This document shows, piece after piece, positions 53,890 to 62,209 of a DNA stretch of 64,000 nt. Origin of the DNA: Desulfurispira natronophila (GTDB lineage Bacteria > Chrysiogenota > Chrysiogenetes > Chrysiogenales > Chrysiogenaceae); the NCBI RefSeq assembly GCF_014203025.1, contig NZ_JACHID010000001.1, positions 186,001-250,000 on the forward strand, in the 5' to 3' direction. Each line of letters begins with the position of its first letter. The first letter of the stretch is position 1. The notes under the pieces were generated by a model, which was not told the DNA's origin, ran no database searches, and saw only the letters and a program-made list of their open reading frames with translations. A program made the position numbers and the translations under genes.

Positions 53890-56508
53890 ATGAGCGACAA
53901 CAACCAGGATTCCATGACCCAGGATCGCAACGCCCAGGCTATTGTCAGCGAAGTAGAGAGCGGTGGACGCAATCCCGCTGGTCTCGGCGGAAAGATTCTC
54001 TGGCTGGTGGCACTCACCTGGTCGCTCTTTCAATTGTGGTATGTCTCACCACTGCCCTTTGTCTTCAATTTTGGCGTGTTCAATACTACCGAGGCTCGCT
54101 CTTTGCACCTGGCCTTTGCCATATTTCTCGCCTATTTGGCCTATCCCGCCCTGAAGCGCTCACCCCGTGACCGCATCCCCATACAGGACTGGATTTTTGC
54201 CCTGGTCGCTGCTTTCTGTGCCAGTTACCTCTATTTTTTCTACGACTCCCTGGCCACACGTGCCGGTGCTCCCACGCAGCAGGATCTGATTGTGGCTGTC
54301 GCTGGCCTGGTGTTGCTGCTGGAGGCAACCCGTCGCTCCCTGGGGCTTCCCCTGACGATTGTGGCTATTGTCTTTCTCTTCTACACCTTTGCGGGGCAGT
54401 ATATGCCCGAGCTTATTTCCCACCGCGGTGCCAGTCTTTCCCGAACTATGGCCCACCAGTGGCTGACCACGGAAGGGGTGTTTGGGGTTGCGATCGGGGT
54501 TTCGTCGAGCTTTGTCTTTCTCTTTGTCCTGTTTGGCGCCCTTCTGGAAAGGGCCGGGGCCGGTGTCTACTTCATCAAGGTAGCATTTTCCTTGCTGGGG
54601 CACATGCGTGGTGGTCCTGCCAAAGCCGCAGTTGTGGCTTCCGGCTTCAGCGGAATCATATCCGGTTCATCCATAGCCAATGTGGTTACGACGGGAACCT
54701 TTACCATTCCCCTGATGAAGCGGGTGGGCTTTCCCGGCACCAAAGCCGGTGCCATTGAGGTGGCCTCCTCCACCAATGGCCAGCTGACTCCGCCAATCAT
54801 GGGGGCTGCCGCCTTTTTGATGGTGGAGTATGTGGGCATCCCCTACCTTGATGTTATCAAGCACGCCCTGCTGCCCGCTCTGATCTCGTACATCGCCCTC
54901 ATCTATATCGTGCATCTGGAGGCGGTCAAGGCCGACATGAAGGGTTTGCCCAAACCAGTGACATCCAGCTTTATGCGCAGCATGATGTCATTTTTGGCGA
55001 CATTCATCGGGCTGTGCCTGCTGGCCCTGGTAGTTTATTACGGTGTTGGCTGGACCCGTGAGGTCTTTGGGCCGGTAGCCACCTATGTTTTGGCAGCCAC
55101 ACTGGGGTTGGCGTATATTGGCTTGCTCTTTGTTTCTTCCCGCTACCCAGAGGATGCGGCTGAACTCTCACCGGAAACCCTCAAGGAAGTTCCACAGCTG
55201 CGCCCCATCCTCATGTCGGGCCTCCACTTCCTGCTGCCGGTCGTCGTACTGGTCTGGTGTCTTATGGTCGAGCGCTTCAGCCCAGGGCTGTCTGCCTTCT
55301 GGGCAACGGTATTCATGATCTTTATCATCTCCACCCAGCGACCAATCCTGGCTTTTTTTCGCAAGTCGGGATCGTTGCTTTCCGCTACCCGCCAGGGCAT
55401 AGAGGAGCTGTTTGACGGGTTGGTAAATGGCGCACGCAACATGATTGGCATCGGCATTGCCACCGCTACGGCCGGCATTGTGGTGGGCACGGTGACCCTG
55501 ACGGGCATTGGACTTATCATGACCGATCTTGTGGAGTTTATTTCCGGTGGCAACCTCTTCCTCATGCTCTTCTTTACGGCGATTATCAGTCTTATCCTCG
55601 GTATGGGTCTCCCCACAACGGCTAACTACATTGTCGTCTCCACGCTGATGGCTCCGGTAATCGTCGCCCTGGGAGCCCAGCACGGTCTCATCGTTCCCTT
55701 GATCGCCGTGCACCTGTTTGTCTTCTATTTTGGGATACTGGCTGATGATACTCCACCGGTGGGGCTAGCGGCCTACGCTGCCGCGGCCATATCTCGCAGT
55801 GACCCCATCATGACCGGTGTGCAGGGTTTCACTTACGACATGCGTACAGCCATTTTGCCCTTTATGTTTATTTTCAACACCCAGCTTCTGCTCATCGATA
55901 TTCCCAATGCGGTGGAGCTGTTCTTTACCATTGCCGGAGCCATCGGCGCCATGTTGGTCTTCGCCTCCGCCACCCAGGGGTGGTGGCTTACCAAAAATCG
56001 CCTCTGGGAGAGCCTGGTTATGCTCGTCATTGCCTTTAGCCTCTTCCGTCCAGGGTTCTGGATGGATCTGGTCGTTCCTCCCTTTACCATTAAGGATGCG
56101 ACGCACATTGCTCAGGTGGCCCATGAGTTGCCCGAGGGAGAGCGACTGCGCCTCTGGGTAGCTGGCGAGGACTTTGATGGTCGTGAGTTTGAGCGCATGA
56201 TACTACTGCCCCTTGGGGATATGTCAGCCAGCGGGGAGCAGCGCCTGGAAGATACGGGACTGCTGCTGCAAGCCGATGAAGAAGGGCGCGTCTGGATCGA
56301 TATGGTCTTCTTTGGCAGCAAGGCACAGGATGCCGGTTTTGACTTTGGCTGGGAGATTACCCGGGTTGAGCGACCAGAGGAGCAGCCCACCAAGCACCTG
56401 ATGTTCATCCCGGTTCTGCTGGTACTTGCCGCTATCGGATATCTGCAGCATCGACGGCGCAGCAAGCAACCCATTCAGGCACCGTCAACAGCGGTTACGG
56501 GCTCATAA
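53890..56508 (+). CDS. Fused TRAP transporter permease (DctQ-DctM, TAXI type)
   Basis: Inner-membrane sodium-dependent permease of 872 residues. About four N-terminal helices (the small DctQ-like part, to about 165) are fused to the large DctM part. Its signature is GGPAKAAVVASGFSGIISGSSIANVVTTGTFTIP, followed by a run of GLPTTANYIVVSTLMAPV and ADDTPPVGLAAYAAAAIS. After the last transmembrane block (about 645-720) comes a soluble domain (about 725-835) of the DUF3394 type often found in these fusions, then a final helix. It forms the transporter with the 52715 protein. Confidence 0.93.
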   Translation: MSDNNQDSMTQDRNAQAIVSEVESGGRNPAGLGGKILWLVALTWSLFQLWYVSPLPFVFNFGVFNTTEARSLHLAFAIFLAYLAYPALKRSPRDRIPIQDWIFALVAAFCASYLYFFYDSLATRAGAPTQQDLIVAVAGLVLLLEATRRSLGLPLTIVAIVFLFYTFAGQYMPELISHRGASLSRTMAHQWLTTEGVFGVAIGVSSSFVFLFVLFGALLERAGAGVYFIKVAFSLLGHMRGGPAKAAVVASGFSGIISGSSIANVVTTGTFTIPLMKRVGFPGTKAGAIEVASSTNGQLTPPIMGAAAFLMVEYVGIPYLDVIKHALLPALISYIALIYIVHLEAVKADMKGLPKPVTSSFMRSMMSFLATFIGLCLLALVVYYGVGWTREVFGPVATYVLAATLGLAYIGLLFVSSRYPEDAAELSPETLKEVPQLRPILMSGLHFLLPVVVLVWCLMVERFSPGLSAFWATVFMIFIISTQRPILAFFRKSGSLLSATRQGIEELFDGLVNGARNMIGIGIATATAGIVVGTVTLTGIGLIMTDLVEFISGGNLFLMLFFTAIISLILGMGLPTTANYIVVSTLMAPVIVALGAQHGLIVPLIAVHLFVFYFGILADDTPPVGLAAYAAAAISRSDPIMTGVQGFTYDMRTAILPFMFIFNTQLLLIDIPNAVELFFTIAGAIGAMLVFASATQGWWLTKNRLWESLVMLVIAFSLFRPGFWMDLVVPPFTIKDATHIAQVAHELPEGERLRLWVAGEDFDGREFERMILLPLGDMSASGEQRLEDTGLLLQADEEGRVWIDMVFFGSKAQDAGFDFGWEITRVERPEEQPTKHLMFIPVLLVLAAIGYLQHRRRSKQPIQAPSTAVTGS

Positions 56509-56509
56509 A

Positions 56510-57574
56510 ATGGCAGTAAAAGAACGTCGACTGCCAGCAGAGTGGGAGAAGCAGGATGGGGTGCTCATAAGTTGGCCGCATGCTGATTCCGACTGGGCTG
56601 AAATTCTGCCTGAGGTGGAGGATGTCTATGGGGAAATTGCCCGCGCCGTCACATCAGTACAAAACCTTGTCATCCTCGGCCAGGACAGGGAGCATATTGC
56701 ACAGAAGCTGCGCTCCCGGAACATCCCCCTGGATCGCGTAACCATCTACCCGGTACTCACCAATGACACCTGGATACGGGACTATGGCCCCCTCACTGTC
56801 TTTGAAAGCGGACGACCCGTGCTGCTGGACTTTACCTTTAATGGCTGGGGGCTCAAATTTGCCGCAAACTACGACAATCAGAGCACAGCAGCACTCTGCC
56901 AAGCCGGTTTTGCCAGTCACTGCCAGTGTCAGGTTCCCGGTTTTGTGTTGGAGGGGGGCAGTATTGAAAGCGACGGAGACGGTACCATACTCACCACTTC
57001 TGCCTGTCTGCTGGAGCCAAATCGCAATCCCCACTTAAACAGACAGGAAATAGAGGAGCATCTCCTGGATAAGTGGCTGGGTGCCAGCCATGTGCTATGG
57101 CTTGAGCACGGCGCTCTGGAGGGCGATGATACTGATGCCCATATTGACACCCTGGTGCGCCTGTGCCCAGGAGACACCCTTACCTACGTCAGCTGTGATG
57201 ATCCGTCCGACAGTCACTACCATCAATTGCAAACCATGAAGCAGGAGCTGCAGCAATTGAGAACCAGGCAGGGCAAACCCTTTCACCTTGTTCCCTTGCC
57301 CTGGCCACAGCCATGCTACCATCCGGTCGATGGCCACCGTCTTCCCGCTACCTATGCCAATTTTCTCATTATCAATGGCGCCGTACTCATGCCTACCTAT
57401 GGCGACACCCACAATGACTCGCAGGCAGTTCAAGCCATGCAGGATATTTTCCCCACCCACCGTATTATACCCATTGACTGCCGCGCCCTTATCCAGCAAC
57501 ATGGCTCATTGCACTGTGCCACTATGCAGATTCCAGCCGGAGTTTTAAAAATATGTGCCAATCACTCCACGTAG
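56510..57574 (+). CDS. aguA: Agmatine deiminase
   Basis: Hydrolyses agmatine to N-carbamoylputrescine and ammonia, 354 residues. LPAEWEKQDGVLISWPH at the start, NDTWIRDYGP, the VLEGGSIESDGDGT region, LEGDDTDAHIDTLVR and the catalytic Cys in GSLHCATMQIP near residue 342 match the guanidinium-modifying family. The gene starts 1 base after the permease stop, and the longer frame inside the permease is not used. It overlaps aguB by 22 bases. No arginine decarboxylase is in the window. Confidence 0.96.
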   Translation: MAVKERRLPAEWEKQDGVLISWPHADSDWAEILPEVEDVYGEIARAVTSVQNLVILGQDREHIAQKLRSRNIPLDRVTIYPVLTNDTWIRDYGPLTVFESGRPVLLDFTFNGWGLKFAANYDNQSTAALCQAGFASHCQCQVPGFVLEGGSIESDGDGTILTTSACLLEPNRNPHLNRQEIEEHLLDKWLGASHVLWLEHGALEGDDTDAHIDTLVRLCPGDTLTYVSCDDPSDSHYHQLQTMKQELQQLRTRQGKPFHLVPLPWPQPCYHPVDGHRLPATYANFLIINGAVLMPTYGDTHNDSQAVQAMQDIFPTHRIIPIDCRALIQQHGSLHCATMQIPAGVLKICANHST

Positions 57575-58440
57575 CCGCCATCCAGCAGACCTGCTGTTCT
57601 GACAGCCAAACCAATCGCCAGAAGACCTCCACCATGATAGAAGAGGCCGTGCGGAACGGTGCACAACTGGTGGTACTGCAGGAGCTGCACAATTCGCTCT
57701 ACTTCTGCCAGACTGAGTCGGTAGATGCTTTTGAGTTGGCAGAGCCCATTCCCGGCTCCTCCACCGAGTTTTACAGCAGTATCGCCCGTTCCCTGCAGGT
57801 GGTTATTGTCACCTCGCTGTTTGAGCGCAGGGCGCCTGGGCTCTATCACAATACAGCCGTGGTCTTTGAGCGCGACGGTAGCCAGGCGGGTCAGTACCGC
57901 AAGATGCACATTCCTGATGATCCGGGGTTTTACGAAAAGTTCTACTTCACCCCTGGCGACCTCGGCTTTGCGCCAATAGATACATCAGTAGGCCGCTTGG
58001 GGGTTCTGGTGTGCTGGGATCAATGGTATCCGGAGGCAGCTCGCCTGATGTGCTTGGCCGGAGCTGAATTGTTGATTTACCCAACCGCCATTGGCTGGGA
58101 TCCTGATGACGATGCGCCAGAAAAAGAGCGTCAGCGCGATGCCTGGTTTACTGTGCAGAGGGCTCACGCCATTGCCAATGGTGTGCCGCTGATTAGCGTC
58201 AACCGCACTGGTTTTGAGCCTGCCCCGGATGGAGAGCGCCACAAGGGAATTGATTTTTGGGGTTACAGCTTCATCTGCGGCCCTCAGGGGGAAGTGCTGA
58301 ACCTGGCGGACGAGCGTGAGCAAATTCTCAACGCAGTAATCGACCAGCAGCGCAGTGAGCATGTGCGACGAATATGGCCCTTCCTGCGAGACCGGCGTAT
58401 CGACGCCTACAGCAAAATACTGCTTCGCTATCGTGATTAG
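57553..58440 (+). CDS. aguB: N-carbamoylputrescine amidase
   Basis: Nitrilase-family amidase of 295 residues completing agmatine to putrescine conversion with release of CO2 and ammonia. The catalytic triad is in LQELHNSLYF (Glu), YRKMHIPDDPGFYEK (Lys) and VLVCWDQWYPE (Cys). WDPDD-- and the FWGYSFICGPQGE segments are typical of AguB. The start at 57553 is inside aguA. It is the last gene of the TRAP-agu operon; composition becomes AT-rich again right after it. Confidence 0.95.
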   Translation: MCQSLHVAAIQQTCCSDSQTNRQKTSTMIEEAVRNGAQLVVLQELHNSLYFCQTESVDAFELAEPIPGSSTEFYSSIARSLQVVIVTSLFERRAPGLYHNTAVVFERDGSQAGQYRKMHIPDDPGFYEKFYFTPGDLGFAPIDTSVGRLGVLVCWDQWYPEAARLMCLAGAELLIYPTAIGWDPDDDAPEKERQRDAWFTVQRAHAIANGVPLISVNRTGFEPAPDGERHKGIDFWGYSFICGPQGEVLNLADEREQILNAVIDQQRSEHVRRIWPFLRDRRIDAYSKILLRYRD

Positions 58441-58604
58441 CTAAACGTTGCTCTCTGCTTTGCATGATGTTACTTTTATTGCAAAAACAGAGCTTGGATA
58501 ATCGCTCCACTGGCAGGAGAGAAGCTAATACTTTAATATACAACTCAACTATTTTTGATAATAACTAAGAACGTTATAATAAATACAGGATTAAAACATC
58601 TACC

Positions 58605-59774
58605 ATGCGTCTTCGACAAGGCCTTACTGCCAACAGCAAACGAGAAGAGTTCTTCATCGAGTTTTTTGGTCGACTCGACTGGTTGCTTATATTTTTTACC
58701 GTTCTTTTGTGTCTTTACGGCATTTTAATGGTATACACCGCATCCTATGACACTCTAAATCAACAACCTTCACATTTGTTTTATCGCCAGGTAACCTGGA
58801 CCGTTATCGGACTGTTGGTTATGTTTGTAATGGCCTTTGTAGACTACCAGTTTCTTGTGCGATATGCATACGTTTGGTACCTCATCCTTCTGCTGATATT
58901 GATATATGTCATGATTCACGGTTCAATTGGTATGGGGGCTCAGCGCTGGATACGTATTGCAGGCATTAATATGCAGCCCAGTGAAATTGGCAAACTTATT
59001 GTTATATTTACGCTGGCAAAGTATTTTTCCAGTATACCAAAGTACGGTGACTTGGGTATACGTGACTTGTGGAAGCCTTTTTTGCTGGTTAGCATTCCTT
59101 TTATTATGGTAGCTAAGCAACCAGATCTTGGAACGTCTCTCATGTTTCTCATGCTTTTTTCTATAATAGTATTTGTTGCTGGTGTACGCTTTAAGCTCAT
59201 TATTGGTGTGTTAGCCGTGGTATTAGCATCACTCCCCGTTTTGTGGGGGTTTCTTAAGCCATATCAGCAAAGAAGGGTTTTGACGTTTCTCAATCCAGAA
59301 AGTGACCCTCATGGTGCTGGTTATCATATCATTCAGTCCAAAATTGCCATTGGGTCAGGGGGATTCTCTGGAAAAGGTCTTTTAGAAGGCACTCAAAGTC
59401 AACTTAAATTTTTGCCGGAACGTCATACAGATTTTATTGCCAGTGTCATGGCTGAAGAGCTTGGCATGATAGGAATGATGGTTTTCTTTCTTATTTTTTT
59501 TCTGCTGATTCTCAGAGCTTTGGATATCGCGCAGAGCGCGAAGGATCGTGAAGGTACATTCCTCGCTGTTGGAATTATATCTATTTTTGTTCTCCATGCC
59601 TTTGTTAACCTGGGAATGACTATGGGGCTTCTCCCTGTAGTGGGGGTTCCCCTGCCTTTTATTTCCTACGGTGGGTCCAGCATGGTAGCTATATTGGCAG
59701 GAATTGGCATATTGCTAAATATCAGAGTGAGGCGATTACGTCTAACGGCAGAAAATGAAAAGGCTATTCACTAA
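58605..59774 (+). CDS. rodA: Rod shape-determining protein RodA (SEDS glycosyltransferase)
   Basis: Peptidoglycan polymerase for cell elongation, partner of PBP2, 389 residues with about ten membrane helices. The SEDS signature segments are GSIGMGAQRWIRIAGINMQPSEIGKL spread over helix 3-4, a PDLGTSLM motif, the catalytic region GTQSQLKFLPERHTDFIASVMAEELG, and the C-terminal GVPLPFISYGGSSM. The last motif and length fit RodA better than FtsW. No mre genes are alongside. The ribosome binding site is weak. It is convergent with the TenI-like gene. Confidence 0.94.
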   Translation: MRLRQGLTANSKREEFFIEFFGRLDWLLIFFTVLLCLYGILMVYTASYDTLNQQPSHLFYRQVTWTVIGLLVMFVMAFVDYQFLVRYAYVWYLILLLILIYVMIHGSIGMGAQRWIRIAGINMQPSEIGKLIVIFTLAKYFSSIPKYGDLGIRDLWKPFLLVSIPFIMVAKQPDLGTSLMFLMLFSIIVFVAGVRFKLIIGVLAVVLASLPVLWGFLKPYQQRRVLTFLNPESDPHGAGYHIIQSKIAIGSGGFSGKGLLEGTQSQLKFLPERHTDFIASVMAEELGMIGMMVFFLIFFLLILRALDIAQSAKDREGTFLAVGIISIFVLHAFVNLGMTMGLLPVVGVPLPFISYGGSSMVAILAGIGILLNIRVRRLRLTAENEKAIH

Positions 59775-59826
59775 AGTCATTATTGGTTAAGTTGTCTCTT
59801 GTAAGTGGTCATTTCTGCTCATTGCT

Positions 59827-60465
59827 TCACATTTGGCAAAACAACTCCATAGATAAATCCACAAGGTTTTCCCAATCAGAAGAAGCCAGTGCCCCAATAC
59901 ATGCTATGCCTTTCAGATATCGAAAGCTTGCAAGCCTGGGTAAGGTTTCGCAACTTATTCCACCTAATGCTACTGTACGCTTTAATAATGCGGGAGGCAG
60001 AGTGTCAAACTCAGTTGATCCAAGGGGGACTGACGAGTATGGTTTTTTAGTGTGGAAAATCGGGCTTAAGGTAATCCAGTCAAGCCCTTTGGCGATGCTT
60101 AGTAGCTGGCGAGCCTCCTGAGCGCTATGGCAAGATCGAGAGTGCTCACCCCAACTTAAAAGTTCGCTTCCCAAAGGTGCTTGGGAGGTCCAGTGTATCC
60201 CACTAGCTAAGCCAGCCTCGAGTATGAACTCAAGCTGGGGCAGGGTCGTAACGTTTTTACTGTGTACTAAGACCTTTTTGCTATGGGGACTTAACGCTTC
60301 CAATATTTCCATATACTGAAACATATCCATACCAGGTTCCCGCAGCATAACCCTGGTTATGGCTGGATGAGCTGCCAGGGTACTGTAGTGCTTCAGGTAA
60401 CTGTTTGTGTCATTGAAACGACTAAAATCTGTTATGGCAATAATTGAGAAGTCTTGGTTCAGCAC
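59827..60465 (-). CDS. ThiE/TenI superfamily protein
   Basis: TIM-barrel protein of 212 residues resembling thiamine phosphate synthase and the thiazole tautomerase TenI. Seen: VMLREPGM (ThiE has RxK here; the Lys is Pro), GIHWTSQ, SRSCHSAQEA (the His-containing loop), WITLSPIFHTKKPYSS and VALGGIS phosphate loops. Loss of the ThiE substrate lysine makes it more likely TenI-like than a true ThiE. It overlaps the unknown upstream gene by 7 bases. Confidence 0.72.
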   Translation of the reverse strand: MLNQDFSIIAITDFSRFNDTNSYLKHYSTLAAHPAITRVMLREPGMDMFQYMEILEALSPHSKKVLVHSKNVTTLPQLEFILEAGLASGIHWTSQAPLGSELLSWGEHSRSCHSAQEARQLLSIAKGLDWITLSPIFHTKKPYSSVPLGSTEFDTLPPALLKRTVALGGISCETLPRLASFRYLKGIACIGALASSDWENLVDLSMELFCQM

Positions 60466-61319
60466 GGTTTCTCCGGCAAGGGGCGCTCGTCCTCTGCTGC
60501 CAGTTGTGCAGCAAAATCGTAAGGAAATCTTGGTGCGTTTGCATACAGGCAGTGGTTACAGAAACGAATCAGATCAGCCTGGGTGTCAATATCCTTAACT
60601 ATACGGCACAAGTAGCGTAACGAGATCGTGGCCTGGGCTTCATACTCCCCAACTGCTGATTCAAGTAATGGTGGAGCGAGTTGGTGAACGCAGGGGATAT
60701 ATTTGCTGCGGATAATGCGGTAGGCCTCGTCATCGAGTATTGATGGTTCTGAAGCATCATCCTGGCTAACCAGCGTCAGATTGCCAATATCCTGGGCAGG
60801 TGCACCCTCCCATATTCCAATGGTGCCCCATGGTAGCGCCAGACGCAAAAGACTAAGTGTTCTGACAAGCTGCTCCTGTGAAGTCTTATCACTGTTTTTT
60901 AACAGCAAAATTGAGTATGAAGGAAGTTGCCAAGGCAGGTATTGAAGAAATTCGGTTGGGTTTAGAATAAACGTCGTTATGCTGTTTGGGTTCGCATCCA
61001 TGTTTAAGGTAATATTTGACGCAAAGTGCAGGCGCACTCTTGGATCGGTCCGAGGCACCTCCAGGCTTCCTTCATGGTTTTCACAGCATATAAAAAAACG
61101 ATAGCCTTTGAAGTAGTCAGATTCAAACTGTGCCTGGGAAACCGGCTTTTTGTACAGGCGTCCTAAAAGTTGTACATTAGCCAGGTAACGCTTTCGCATG
61201 ACGGTGGCGCAGCGTCTCAGGGTAGCTGTTGGAGCATCAGCAAGAAGCGTCTGCCAATGGTGCTTATCAAGTGACTGACCATCGAGCAGGCGCTTGAGAA
61301 TAGTAGTGGGAGAGGTCAT
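60459..61319 (-). CDS. Hypothetical protein, unknown function
   Basis: 286 residues, not recognised. It is soluble, with no signal peptide. The first 45 residues (ILKRLLDGQSLDKHHWQ---) faintly recall the helical lead-in of biotin-synthase-like radical SAM enzymes, but the CxxxCxxC cluster motif is absent. A CC pair (ICCENHEG) is near 80, and a CxxC (FCNHCLYANAPRFPYD) near residue 256. The gene has a good ribosome binding site (AAGGATATTGAT) and overlaps the TenI-like gene by 7 bases, so the two work together, perhaps in thiamine or a related pathway. A degenerate enzyme or binding protein are both open. Confidence 0.55.
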   Translation of the reverse strand: MTSPTTILKRLLDGQSLDKHHWQTLLADAPTATLRRCATVMRKRYLANVQLLGRLYKKPVSQAQFESDYFKGYRFFICCENHEGSLEVPRTDPRVRLHFASNITLNMDANPNSITTFILNPTEFLQYLPWQLPSYSILLLKNSDKTSQEQLVRTLSLLRLALPWGTIGIWEGAPAQDIGNLTLVSQDDASEPSILDDEAYRIIRSKYIPCVHQLAPPLLESAVGEYEAQATISLRYLCRIVKDIDTQADLIRFCNHCLYANAPRFPYDFAAQLAAEDERPLPEKPC

Positions 61320-61447
61320 ATCAATATCCTTAATTACGATTGAGGAGGCGAGCGGAAAACTGTCTTACCAAAAGTAAAATGAATGAAGGTGTATGGCACC
61401 CTGGTGGCTTAATAGATTCACTGACTGATAAAGAAGCTGCCAAAGCA

Positions 61448-62209
61448 TTAACCTTGCAAATGCTCTCCGCCGTCAACGGGTATATCGACACCAGTCAGAT
61501 ATTCACATTGCAAAAGAAAATCAAGTGTTTGCAGTATGTTTTCCACACTGCCCTGGCACTTCAATGGTACACCCTTGCTTATCAGACGTTGAAACTCTTC
61601 ATCAGTTTCAGAAGTTGCCTGTAAAATAGCACCTGGAGAAATCGTATTAACCCGCATTGAATCGGCAAAACTTAGAGCAGCAATACGACAGAACTCCAGC
61701 AAACTCTTTTTACTCAGCTCATAGGCTACACGAGTGGTAGTTCGGCGATAAACCCTCTGGTCACACATAGCAATAAAGTTGCCCTTGGCAGGTTGTGGGA
61801 AAGTCTGTAGGTGGTGATAGAGTGCCTGCGCCATGAGCATAGGCGCAAATGTATGTATATTGAAGTTTGCCAGTAGGTGCTGGTAATCAAGATCGACCGC
61901 ATTAGAGCGTTCAAAGAAACTGGCGCTGTAGATAATCAGTTTAACCGGAGCTTCAAGTTGGCATGAAATCTCTTTGATTAAACTGTGCATATCTGGTTGA
62001 TTACATGTTCCCAGTTCAACCGGAATTGTAACGACGGGAGAGTATTGACTAATAAGGTCAGCACTTTCCTGTGCCCCTTTGATATTACTGCGGTACGTAA
62101 TGGCAATAGAGTAGCCATGGCGTGCAAGGTGCAGCGCCATGGCTCTTCCAATCCGGTCAGATGCACCGGCAACCAATGCAATCGGTTTTTTGGAGAGACG
62201 AGCAGTCAT
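61448..62209 (-). CDS. Short-chain dehydrogenase, pteridine-reductase / FolM-like
   Basis: NADPH-dependent oxidoreductase of 253 residues. The Rossmann motif is ALVAGASDRIGRAM, and NASxF-like YSASFFERS follows. The active site has Asp in MCDQR and Tyr-x-x-x-Lys in AYELSKKS. Asp and Tyr are 13 residues apart, the same spacing as Asp181/Tyr194 in PTR1. The usual SDR serine is therefore replaced by Asp, as in pteridine reductases. It starts directly after the asd stop (TAAATG), in the same run. The substrate is likely a dihydropterin, but other SDR roles are possible. Confidence 0.78.
   Translation of the reverse strand: MTARLSKKPIALVAGASDRIGRAMALHLARHGYSIAITYRSNIKGAQESADLISQYSPVVTIPVELGTCNQPDMHSLIKEISCQLEAPVKLIIYSASFFERSNAVDLDYQHLLANFNIHTFAPMLMAQALYHHLQTFPQPAKGNFIAMCDQRVYRRTTTRVAYELSKKSLLEFCRIAALSFADSMRVNTISPGAILQATSETDEEFQRLISKGVPLKCQGSVENILQTLDFLLQCEYLTGVDIPVDGGEHLQG

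Noticed and set aside
61340-61624. 94-residue frame on the plus strand opposite the SDR gene
   Set aside because: More than half overlaps the real SDR coding sequence in antisense, it has no family match I recognise, and the only purine-rich motif (GAGGAGG) lies directly beside the start codon at poor spacing.
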